Below are positions 8,590 through 17,900 of a stretch of 64,000 nt of DNA, piece after piece. Below the pieces are notes generated by a model. The model was given only the letters and a program-made list of their open reading frames with translations, made no database searches and was not told where the DNA came from. Position numbers and translations under genes: made by a program. Source of the stretch: Ruminiclostridium cellobioparum DSM 1351 = ATCC 15832 (GTDB lineage: Bacteria; Bacillota; Clostridia; Acetivibrionales; DSM-1351); assembly GCF_000621505.1 (NCBI RefSeq), contig NZ_JHYD01000002.1, forward strand, positions 310,001 to 374,000, read 5' to 3'. Position 1 is the first letter of the stretch. Each line of letters starts with the position of its first letter.

Positions 8590-10323
8590 ATGAAACGGTT
8601 TGCATCACTAGTTTTGGCAGCGGCTGTTGCAGTTGCAATGTCCGCATGCGGTAACGGCAGTGACTCGGCAACTAGTACTCAATCAGCGGCGCCAACAGGC
8701 AGTGCGCCATCCACTACTGCTTCATCGGGCAGTTCTTTACCGGTGCTCTCACCGGATAATCCTGTAGAACTGAGCATCTGGATTACCACCAGTCAGCAGG
8801 CACCATCGGCCGACAACAAGCTCACAAAGATGTTAAAGGATAAGCTTGGCGTAACGCTTAACTATGAGATAATTACTCCGGATAACCAGGATCAGAAGAT
8901 AGGTGTTATGCTTGCAGGAGGGGAATACCCGGATATCATCGGTTCAACCGACCAAAATGCACGTTTGGTTACCGGTGGTGCGTATATACCATTGGACGAC
9001 TACTTGAAGCCTGAAGCCGCAGGCGCATTGTATGAGCATGTTAAGCCTTACTGGAATAAAATAGCTTATGATGGCGGCCAGGGAAAACACATATATCAGA
9101 TTCCGAACTATAACCGTTTTTACGGAGATATAGTGGGTGGAGTAAACTACAGTGCATCCGGATTCTGGATTCAGAAAGCCGTTCTTGCAGATCAAGGATA
9201 TCCTGATCTTTCCAATATGACTCTTGAGAAATACTTCAAGATGCTGGAAGATTACAAGAATAAATATCCAAAGATAGACGGACAGGACACCATTGCTTTT
9301 GAAATTCTTTGTGCCCAGGGAAGAGAATGGGGATTGACAAATCCGCCGGAATATCTTGCAGGCGCACCTAACAATGGCGGTGTTATAGTTGATGAGAACA
9401 ACGTTGCGGCAATATTTGCCGATAAGGATGTTGCCAAGAGATACTATAAGTACCTGAATGAAATGAATGCCAAAGGAATGGTTGATAAGGAAAGCTTCAC
9501 ACAGACCCTTGACCAGTACCTCGCAAAGCTTGCAACCGGTCGTGTACTCGGTATGTATGACCAGCGTTGGAGTTACGGTAATGCTCATGATGCTCTTGTT
9601 GCAGCAAACAAGGTTGAACGGACCTGGGTTGCAACAATGCCTACACTTGACGGAAAAGCTCCTTACTATGCAGACAGAGATGTTATGAACATCAACCAGG
9701 GTGTTGGTGTATCGGTATCCTGCAAGCAGCCTGAAGTTGCAGTTGCATTTATAAACACAATGATGAATGAAGACTGGCAGAAGATCCTGGCTTGGGGTGT
9801 TGAAGGTGAAGATTATCAGAAGGGCGCCGACGGCAAATTCACCAGAAACGAACAGCAGCGTGCAAATTCAACAGACCTTATCTGGAGATCATCCAACAGA
9901 TTAATGGCTCTTACAGACATAATGCCAAAGCATAACGGTACTTATTCCGATGGAAATGCTTATAGTCCTGAAGATCAGCCGGAAGAATTCTTTGCTACCT
10001 TGAAACAGTATGATCAGGATTTCCTGACCAAGTATAACAAAAAGACCTGGAGAGACTTCAACAACCAGCCTCCGGAAAATCCTGTTTACTATCCTGCCTG
10101 GAATATAGCCCTTCCTGACGGAAGCGACGCTCAGATGGCAGACAAACAGTTGAGGGATACTGCACTGCAGTTCCTGCCAAAGGCTATAATGGCCAGTCCG
10201 GATAAATTTGAAAGTATTTGGTCCGAATACACAACTGCAATCAGCAAAATTAATGTAAAAGCATATGAAGATGCCATAAATGCAGGAATCCAGGACAGAA
10301 TCAAAAACTGGGCTACAAAATAA
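8590..10323 (+). CDS. Extracellular solute-binding lipoprotein of an oligosaccharide ABC transporter (LplA-like)
   Basis: A 577-residue secreted protein. A basic, hydrophobic signal peptide ends in a lipobox-like MSAC (Cys20), followed by a Ser/Thr-rich linker (about 22-55) typical of lipoproteins tethered outside the membrane. The mature part matches the large family 1 binding proteins (LplA/YtcQ type) of 500-570 residues that serve two-permease importers lacking their own ATPase. AAGGAGG is positioned 6-7 bases before ATG 8590. It is followed by a terminator-like hairpin and then two permease genes, the usual layout that makes the binding protein most abundant. Neighbouring GH10 and GH8 enzymes point to xylo-oligosaccharides as cargo, which is inference from context. 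An ATPase (MsmX-like) is not encoded here and is presumably shared. Confidence 0.88.
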   Translation: MKRFASLVLAAAVAVAMSACGNGSDSATSTQSAAPTGSAPSTTASSGSSLPVLSPDNPVELSIWITTSQQAPSADNKLTKMLKDKLGVTLNYEIITPDNQDQKIGVMLAGGEYPDIIGSTDQNARLVTGGAYIPLDDYLKPEAAGALYEHVKPYWNKIAYDGGQGKHIYQIPNYNRFYGDIVGGVNYSASGFWIQKAVLADQGYPDLSNMTLEKYFKMLEDYKNKYPKIDGQDTIAFEILCAQGREWGLTNPPEYLAGAPNNGGVIVDENNVAAIFADKDVAKRYYKYLNEMNAKGMVDKESFTQTLDQYLAKLATGRVLGMYDQRWSYGNAHDALVAANKVERTWVATMPTLDGKAPYYADRDVMNINQGVGVSVSCKQPEVAVAFINTMMNEDWQKILAWGVEGEDYQKGADGKFTRNEQQRANSTDLIWRSSNRLMALTDIMPKHNGTYSDGNAYSPEDQPEEFFATLKQYDQDFLTKYNKKTWRDFNNQPPENPVYYPAWNIALPDGSDAQMADKQLRDTALQFLPKAIMASPDKFESIWSEYTTAISKINVKAYEDAINAGIQDRIKNWATK

Positions 10324-10369
10324 TTCAAGTGATTTTAGAGTCTTGACGTTTTAACAATAATTAATCTGG

Positions 10370-10397
10370 AAAAAGGGGATGCAAGTCCCCTTTTTTT
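10370..10397 (+). terminator. Intrinsic terminator/attenuator between binding-protein and permease genes
   Basis: A 10-bp perfect stem, AAAAAGGGGA (10370-10379) with TCCCCTTTTT (10386-10395), a 6-base loop and a run of seven T. It sits inside the operon, so it probably acts as a partial terminator that lowers permease relative to lipoprotein expression. Confidence 0.85.
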
Positions 10398-10419
10398 AGA
10401 TAAACAGGAGGTAGAAAAG

Positions 10420-11382
10420 ATGCGGGCAAAAACGCTGGCTCTTCCGAAAAATCGCAGGAATATCTGGGGTACCATAATCTCACAGCGTGAACTGATTATT
10501 ATGAGTGTGCCCCTCCTGCTATACAAAATACTGTTTTCGTACGTGCCGATAACCGGCTGGACAATGGCCTTTCAAAATTTCAAACCTGCCATCAGGAACA
10601 CATTTGATCAGCAATGGGTTGGATTCGATAATTTTGTCAAATTATTTACCGGCATAAATGGAGAACGCTTTATACGAGATATACGTAACACGCTGGCGCA
10701 AAGTATTCTTACACTTGTAGTTGGTTATTTAGGTGCAATTGTTTTATCACTATTGTTGAATGAAGTTAGAAATCTTGGATTTAAAAGAATAATACAGAAT
10801 ATAACTTATATGCCGCACTTTTTATCGTGGATTATAGTTGCCGGACTGGTTTCCAGTGCCCTAGCACTTCCCTCAAGCGGTGGTATTGTCAACATAGTGC
10901 TGATGAAACTTCACATTATTAACGAACCTGTACAGTTTTTATCCAATCCGGATTATTTCTGGGGTGTGGTGGCAGGTTCACATCTGTGGAAGGAACTGGG
11001 CTGGAATACCATAATCTACTTAGCCGCCATGACAGCAATAGACCCGGCCCTGTATGAGGCTGCTGAGATTGATGGAGCAAACCGCTACCACAAAATGTGG
11101 AACGTAACTCTTCCGTCAATAAAGCCAACTATTGTTATTCTGCTCATTATGAGCATAGGCTGGATTCTGGAAGCCGGTTTTGAGATTCAATACTTCCTTG
11201 GAAATGGCCTGGTAATCGAAAAAGCCGAGACAATTGATATTTTTGTTCTTAATTATGGTATTAAGATGGGCAATTATTCGTTAGCCACCGTAGCGGGTAT
11301 TTTCAAAACCGGAGTAAGTATAATTCTGATCGCCGGTGCGAATTTTATAGCCGGACGTCTTGGCGAAGAAAAGTTGATATAA
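10420..11382 (+). CDS. ABC transporter permease (LplB-like)
   Basis: A 320-residue membrane protein with about six helices and the BPD_transp_1 fold. The EAA-loop region reads YEAAEIDGANRYHKMWNVTL, the contact site for the ATPase. A basic N-terminal extension precedes the first helix, as in LplB/YteP family permeases. CAGGAGG lies 8 bases before ATG 10420. It is the first of two permeases; the second starts 13 bases after its stop. Together with the lipoprotein it should import an oligosaccharide, likely xylan-derived judging by the hydrolases that follow. Confidence 0.92.
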   Translation: MRAKTLALPKNRRNIWGTIISQRELIIMSVPLLLYKILFSYVPITGWTMAFQNFKPAIRNTFDQQWVGFDNFVKLFTGINGERFIRDIRNTLAQSILTLVVGYLGAIVLSLLLNEVRNLGFKRIIQNITYMPHFLSWIIVAGLVSSALALPSSGGIVNIVLMKLHIINEPVQFLSNPDYFWGVVAGSHLWKELGWNTIIYLAAMTAIDPALYEAAEIDGANRYHKMWNVTLPSIKPTIVILLIMSIGWILEAGFEIQYFLGNGLVIEKAETIDIFVLNYGIKMGNYSLATVAGIFKTGVSIILIAGANFIAGRLGEEKLI

Positions 11383-11395
11383 GGGGGGAAGCTGA

Positions 11396-12307
11396 ATGAA
11401 AATAGGCAAAAAAAATCTTAGCGCTGAAAACGTTATATTTACAACATTAAATTCCACTTTTCTGATACTTCTTTCCGTTGCAATGATATATCCGATGCTT
11501 AACACGCTTGCCATATCCTTCAATGAAGGTATGGATACCGTGCGCGGAGGTATATATCTATGGCCGAGAATATTCTCTCTCCAGAATTACCGTGTTGTTT
11601 TCCACATGGATACAATTTATGGAGCGTTTATGATAAGTGTTTTAAAAACCATAGTCATAGTCATCACCAACCTGTTTTTTACCTCTATGCTGGCTTATGC
11701 GCTAAGCCGCAGGGAGTTTATTTTCAGGAAGTCAATAACTGTGCTTTTTGTTATGACAATGTACTTTAATGCGGGTTTGATACCTAATTATATGCTTATA
11801 AGAGATTTGCATATGATAAATACCTTTACCGTATATTGGCTGCCGAATATTATAAGTGCGTTTAATCTTATAGTAATCCGAACCTATATCAGATCAATAC
11901 CCGAGAGCTTTATCGAGTCGGCTAAAATAGACGGTGCACGGGAATTCAGGATTTTCCTCCAGATCATTCTGCCGTTATGTGTTCCGACCCTGGCCACAAT
12001 AGCACTTTTTGTTGCAGTTGGTTCCTGGAATTCGTGGTTTGACACCTTCCTGTACAATTCGGCAAAGCAGAGTCTATCCACTCTGCAATATGAACTTCAA
12101 AAGCTTCTCGCAAGCGCTATGAATGCGGGCAACACTTCGGCAGGGGTCGGCGCTGCGGCGGCACAGTCCGGAGCGGGTAATGTAACGACGCCTCAGTCCA
12201 TCAGGGCGGCAATTACTATTGTTGTCGCCGTGCCGATACTTCTGGTATACCCGTTCCTGCAAAGGTACTTTGTTAATGGTCTTGCATTGGGGGGAGTTAA
12301 GGGATAA
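11396..12307 (+). CDS. ABC transporter permease (LplC/YtcP-like)
   Basis: A 303-residue partner permease with six predicted helices and the EAA motif ESAKIDGAREFRIFLQIILP. GGGGGG lies about 8 bases upstream of ATG 11396. Between the last two helices there is a low-complexity Ala/Gly/Ser stretch (about 241-265) that looks inserted compared with ordinary family members and probably faces the outside. Its stop overlaps the start of the next gene as TAATG (12305-12309), indicating translational coupling to the xylanase gene. It forms the channel with the preceding permease. Confidence 0.92.
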   Translation: MKIGKKNLSAENVIFTTLNSTFLILLSVAMIYPMLNTLAISFNEGMDTVRGGIYLWPRIFSLQNYRVVFHMDTIYGAFMISVLKTIVIVITNLFFTSMLAYALSRREFIFRKSITVLFVMTMYFNAGLIPNYMLIRDLHMINTFTVYWLPNIISAFNLIVIRTYIRSIPESFIESAKIDGAREFRIFLQIILPLCVPTLATIALFVAVGSWNSWFDTFLYNSAKQSLSTLQYELQKLLASAMNAGNTSAGVGAAAAQSGAGNVTTPQSIRAAITIVVAVPILLVYPFLQRYFVNGLALGGVKG

Positions 12308-13290
12308 TGTTCGGAAGTCTTTGTAAAACCTATAAGGAATACTTTCCAATAGGAGCTGCAGTGAATTCCTTTTCGATTAATACTCATAAGGAGCTTATAG
12401 TTAATCATTTTTCAGGCATAACACCGGAAAATCAGATGAAACCGTAATTTGTTCATCCGACAGAGCATTTATACGACTTTGAACAAGGCGATATTATAGC
12501 TGATTTTGCCGAGGAAAATAATTTGTCACTTCGCGGCCACACACTGATATGGCATAACCAGACGCCTGATTGGTTTTTCAAAGACGGCGGCGGGCCGGTA
12601 TCGCGAAGTCTGGCGCTGAAACGTATGAAAGAGCATATTTATACTGTAATGGGACACTACAGGGGCCGTACTTATGCGTGGGATGTGGTTAACGAGGCAG
12701 TGTCCGACAACGCGGAGGAGCCTGTCCTCCGCCAGGCGCCCTGGCTTGCCGCTATTGGGGATGACTATGTCGAATATGCCTTCAGGTTTGCACGTGAGGC
12801 CGATCCGGCGGCAAAATTGTATTATAACGACTATAATGAATGTGATCCTGTTAAATCCAGGAAAATTTATGACCTGGTTAAGTCGCTCATAGACCGCGGA
12901 ATACCTGTAGACGGTATCGGAATGCAGGGGCATTGGAATATATATGCGCCCGAACCGGATAAAATACGAAGAGCCGTTGAACTCTATGCATCATTGGGTG
13001 TAAGCCTGCAAATAACTGAGTTGGACATTTCAATGTTCCGTTTCGACGACAGGACAGCATATGAAAAAGTCCACAACGAGCTTTTAGAATTGCAGGCAGA
13101 AAGATATGGAGAGATTTTTAAACTCCTGAGGGAATACAGGGACTTGTTTACCGGTGTTACTTTTTGGGGTATAGCCGATGATGACACCTGGTTATCGGAT
13201 TTTCCGGTCAAAGGACGCAGGAACTGGCCATTACTGTTTGACGATGAGCACAATCCAAAGAAGGCTTTCGATAGCATAGTAGTTTTTTAA
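12307..13290 (+). pseudogene. Intracellular GH10 endo-xylanase interrupted by an in-frame TAA
   Basis: From ATG 12307 the frame encodes a typical GH10 N-terminus (GITPENQMKP), hits TAA at codon 47 (12445-12447), and then continues without interruption to 13290 as FVHPTEHLYDF and the rest of the barrel. In relatives the stop position is normally a charged residue (consensus MKxxxVHPTEG), so a single GAA-to-TAA change explains it. The remaining 280 codons are intact, with acid/base E130 (WDVVNEA) and nucleophile E238 (ITELD), and show no other lesion. No signal peptide is present, so the ancestral product was a cytoplasmic xylanase of about 327 residues acting on imported xylo-oligosaccharides. 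A restart at TTG 12523 (GAGG upstream) would lack the first barrel strands. The stop may be a recent mutation, readthrough or a sequencing error. Confidence 0.85.
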
Positions 13291-13315
13291 TTCGTTAAGG
13301 AAAGGAAAATACTAT

Positions 13316-14467
13316 ATGTCAAATTCTTTTCAGACAGGCAATTATTCAAACCTGTTTGCTGAGTATGGTTACTCTAAAGACAAGGTACAACAGCGTATTT
13401 ATTCCACTTTTAATACGTTGTTTTTCGGCAGCGGGGATCAGCGTATCTATCATGAAACCGGTGAGGACATGGGCTATCTGGTAGATACCGGCAACATGGA
13501 TGTCCGCACTGAAGGACAGAGCTACGGTATGATGATTGCCGTTCAAATGGACCGCAAGGATATTTTTGACCGGATATGGAAGTGGACAAAAACTTATATG
13601 TATCTTGACCATGGCGAATATAAAGGTTATTTCGGATGGTCGGCACAATTGGACGGTAAACTTAATTTCGAAGGCCCGGCACCTGATGGTGAAGAATTTT
13701 TTGCCATGGCACTTTTATTTGCAGGAAGACGGTGGGGAGATGGGGAAGGTATATTTAATTATACCGGGGAAGCCAGAAGTTTATTGCACGAAATGGTGCA
13801 TAAAATTAAGGCCCCCATGTTTGATCCTCAGACAAAGCTTATTCGTTTTATTCCAAATTGTAATTTCACAGATCCTTCCTATCATCTTCCACATTTTTAT
13901 GAATTATTCGCACTTTGGGGAAATCCCGAGGACTCCGGATTTTTTAGAGAGGCGTCCAGGCTTAGCAGGGAATATCTGAAGAAAGCATGCCACCCCATAA
14001 CCGGATTATCGGCTGAGTATGCCGAGTATGACGGTACACCCCACAACCAGGCAAACCATAATCTGTTTTACAGTGATGCCTACCGTACTGCTGCCAATAT
14101 TGCATTGGATTACGAATGGTTTGCTGCTGATGAGTGGTCCCGTAAACAAGCTGAAAATATCCAGGAGTTTTTTGGAAAGACAGCGAAGGGTAAAGAAGAT
14201 ATTGTCTATTATATTGACGGAACACCGGTTGCCAATTCCGGTGAATTGGTTCACGAGGCTGACGGTACACCGGCAGGGGTATTGCACCCTGTGGGATTGC
14301 TGGCGACTCTGGCACAGGCGTCACTTGCTTCACGCGGTGAGTTCCGGGAATATTTTGTCAGAAAGTTTTGGGAGCAGCCTCTTCGAACCGGAAAACGCAG
14401 ATATTATGATAATCTTTTGTATTTCTTTGCGCTGCTGGCACTTAGCGGGAACTACCGCATTTGGTAA
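13316..14467 (+). CDS. GH8 reducing-end xylose-releasing exo-oligoxylanase (Rex-like)
   Basis: A 383-residue protein with no signal peptide, hence cytoplasmic. It matches glycoside hydrolase family 8 over the full length: E66 in DVRTEGQSYGMM is the expected acid, D124 in PAPDGEEF the conserved substrate-site Asp, and D254 in FYSDAYR the expected base. Size and motifs fit the Rex subgroup (about 380-390 residues) that removes xylose from the reducing end of xylo-oligosaccharides, rather than secreted GH8 endoglucanases or chitosanases. AAGGAAAGG lies upstream of ATG 13316. It is 25 bases downstream of the GH10 frame and apparently last in the transporter operon, so imported oligosaccharides would be trimmed to xylose here. 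Assignment to Rex is by family resemblance and context. Confidence 0.88.
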   Translation: MSNSFQTGNYSNLFAEYGYSKDKVQQRIYSTFNTLFFGSGDQRIYHETGEDMGYLVDTGNMDVRTEGQSYGMMIAVQMDRKDIFDRIWKWTKTYMYLDHGEYKGYFGWSAQLDGKLNFEGPAPDGEEFFAMALLFAGRRWGDGEGIFNYTGEARSLLHEMVHKIKAPMFDPQTKLIRFIPNCNFTDPSYHLPHFYELFALWGNPEDSGFFREASRLSREYLKKACHPITGLSAEYAEYDGTPHNQANHNLFYSDAYRTAANIALDYEWFAADEWSRKQAENIQEFFGKTAKGKEDIVYYIDGTPVANSGELVHEADGTPAGVLHPVGLLATLAQASLASRGEFREYFVRKFWEQPLRTGKRRYYDNLLYFFALLALSGNYRIW

Positions 14468-14968
14468 TGCTAATTATGTATCGGACGCACCGTGGCTGTT
14501 TGACATTCCAAAAGCCGGTACAATGCAATATAATAACCTCCCAAGATTGCTGCAGCCGAGATATTGAAGGTTATGTCGGCTGCAGCAAAACCCCGGAATT
14601 TCAGTCGAGAGTCCAGACTTGTTTTAAAACCTATGTAAAAAATTTTATGATTTATTTCTTTTCTATGCTTTAACAATCAACCTATTGATTTAAAAATTTC
14701 TCAATATAATCATTACAGTTTCGTCAATGTATTTTTTAAGATATGGTTATTAAGTTTGTATTTACCATATTTGCGGAATACCACTAAAGTTTTGACGGTA
14801 ATCCGGCAAATATTATATTGAAAATTATGAGAACAGCCGCCTGAACGGGGATTTACAGATATTATGGCAACTTTCTGTAGTTAATCGTACTGCGGTCATG
14901 GATAACTGTCGCAGCTGGTAAATACTTGATAAATATATAGTAAAAATTTTTAGAGGAGGCGGTTAAAG
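14468..14968. other. 500-base intergenic region without a credible gene
   Basis: It holds a 13-bp perfect inverted repeat shortly after the GH8 gene (listed separately) and then AT-rich sequence leading to the secreted xylanase gene. No clear terminator U-tract or consensus promoter stood out. Short open frames here lack ribosome sites. Confidence 0.6.
14547..14588 (+). repeat. 13-bp perfect inverted repeat (hairpin) without a T-run
   Basis: TTGCTGCAGCCGA (14547-14559) pairs perfectly with TCGGCTGCAGCAA (14576-14588) across a 16-base loop. Neither strand has a T-run after it, so it is not a standard intrinsic terminator. It may stabilise the 3' end of the operon transcript or mark the operon end in another way. 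Confidence 0.7.
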
Positions 14969-17900
14969 TTGAGTAGTACAATTTTCAGGAATTGGAGGAA
15001 GGCAGCGGCAGTCTTTTTGGTGCTTTGCCTGGTTATTTCACTTATGCCGGTTAACAGCATGGTGTATGCCGAGAGTACAACTGTTTACCATGAAACCTTT
15101 GCAGGTGGAGTCGGCAAAGCGGTACAATCCGGTGGAGCTAAACTGACTCAGGTTACTGATAAGGTGTTTGAGGGAAATGATGACGGAGCGGCATTATATG
15201 TGAGTAACAGAGCTAATGGTTGGGATGCGGCCGATTTCAAGTTTGCTGATTTGCACTTGGAAAACGGCAAAACTTATAATATTACTATCAACGGTTATGT
15301 TGATCCTAATGTGGAAGTATCTCCAGGAGGACTTATAGTAGCACAAGCGGTAAATCCGTCACCTGAAGCATATGACGATTACATGGGTCAAGCTGTAATA
15401 ACGACAGGTGCGGCTTTTACCATAACCTCCAATTATACGGTTAATAACACGTATGATAGAATCAGAATTCAATCGAATGATGCAGGAGCAGCAGTCCCTT
15501 TCTATATTGGGAATATATTGATTACTGCTGAAAATACACCTCCTGCGACGACAGAAAAAGAAATATATCATGAAGATTTTGCAACCGGTGCTGGAAAGTC
15601 AGTACAGTCAGGCGGCGCCAATTTAACTCAGGTTACTGATAAGGTGTTTGAGGGAAATGATGACGGAGCAGCATTATACGTGAGTAACAGAATAAATAAT
15701 TATGATGCAGCAGATTTTAAATTTGCTGATGTCGGAATGCAGAATGGAAAAACTTATACCGTCACTGTAAAAGGCTATGTTGACGCAGGTGAGGCTGTCC
15801 CTGCCGGAGCGCAGGCATACCTTCAGACCGTAGATAGCTATGGCTGGCTTGCAGGTGCTGATATGATTGCCGGGGAAGCGTTCACATTGACAAAGAAGTT
15901 TACAGCCGATACGACTAAAGATTCCGCGGTACGAGTCCAGTCAAATGTTACAGGAGCAACAGTTCCATTCTACATAGGAGATATATTGATTACCGAAACT
16001 GTTATCGGTGGAGATACGGAAGAACCCCCAAGGGATCCTGCTTTGCCGTTTCAAACAATAACCTTTGAAAACCAAACTTCCGGAGGTTTTGCTGCCAGAA
16101 GCGGTGGAGAAAAATTAACAGTAACAAATGAAGCAAATCATACAGAGGGCGGTACATATTCGCTGAAAGTTGAAGGCAGAACGGATACCTGGCACGGACC
16201 ATCATTACGTGTAGAAAAATATGTTGACAAGGGCAGTGAATATAAAGTTACAGCATGGGTTAAGCTGATAGAACCGGAGAGCTCACAGATCCAGCTTTCT
16301 ACACAGGTTGGAAGCAGTAATCCTGGCTATTCTATATTTGAGGCAAAAACAATCTCGACAAATGACGGCTGGGTAAAATACGAAGGAAAACACCTCTACA
16401 ACAGTGTACTTGACGAATACCTGACTATATATATAGAAAGTTCGAATAATGCTACCGCATCTTTCTATATCGATGATATCAGTTTTGAAAAAACACAAGC
16501 GGGACCCATTGAAATACAAAAGGATATTGCACCCATCAAAGATGTGTATAAGGATGACTTCTTAATAGGAACTGCAATATCAGGAGAGGATCTCAGCGGA
16601 GTAAGGCTGGAACTTCTTAAAATGCATAATAATTCAGCAACTGCAGGAAATGATATGAAGCCGGGAAATCTGCAGCCTACAAAAGGTAACTATACTTTTG
16701 CAGCAGCAGATACAATGGTTGACAAAGTACTGTCAGAGGGAATGAAAATGCATGGACATGTACTGGTATGGCATAATCAGACCGGTGAATGGATGAATAC
16801 CGCTACAGATGGAAGCGGCAATAAGGTACCTCTGCCTCGTGAAGAAGCTCTCCAAAATATGACAACTCATATAAAAACGGTTGTTGAGCACTTCGGCAAC
16901 AAGGTTATATCCTGGGATGTAGTAAATGAAGCTATGGGTGACAATCCACCCAATCCGTCGGATTGGAGGAGCTCTCTGCGAAATGACTCAATGTGGGAGA
17001 AGGCTATCGGTCCGGATTACGTTGAGAAGGCATTTTTAGCCGCCAGAGAAGTTCTGGATGCACATCCTGATTGGAATATCAAGCTATATTATAATGATTA
17101 TAATGAAGATAATCAAAAGAAATCACAGGCTATTTACAATATGGTAAAAGAAATCAACGATAAATACGCTGAAAATCATCCGGGCAAACTTCTTATTGAT
17201 GGAATCGGTATGCAGGCACACTATAACATAAAAACCAACCCTGTTAACGTTGAACTGTCATTGGAAAGATTTATCTCTCTTGGTGTAGAAGTAAGTATAA
17301 CGGAGCTTGACATTACCGCAGGAGAAAACTCCCAGCTCTCCGAGAAGCTTGCAGAAGCTCAGGGCTATTTATATGCGCAGCTGTTTAAAATCTTTAAAGC
17401 CCATGCTGCGGATATTGAACGTGTTACAATATGGGGAATGGACGATGGTACAAGCTGGAGGTCATCCCAGAATCCACTGCTGTTTGACAGGAATCTGCAG
17501 GCAAAGCTGGCATACTACGGCGTAGTTGATCCTGATAAATACATGTCGGAACATGAACCCACCACACCGGTAGGTGCAAAACAGTCAACAGCTAATTTCG
17601 GCACTCCGGTAATAGACGGTACTATAGATTCAATATGGAGTAATACACCTGCATTGGCAATCAATGAGTATCAAATGGCATGGCAGGGAGCTACGGGTAT
17701 TGCCAGGACCCTCTGGGACGACAATAATCTGTATGTGTTGATTCAGGTCAGTGATGAACAGCTTGATAAAAGCAGCATAAATGAATATGAACAGGATTCG
17801 GTAGAAGTCTTTGTAGATGAGAACAACGGTAAAACTTCATTTTATCAGGAGGATGACGGGCAATACAGAGTAAATTATGACAACGAGACCTCCTTCAACC

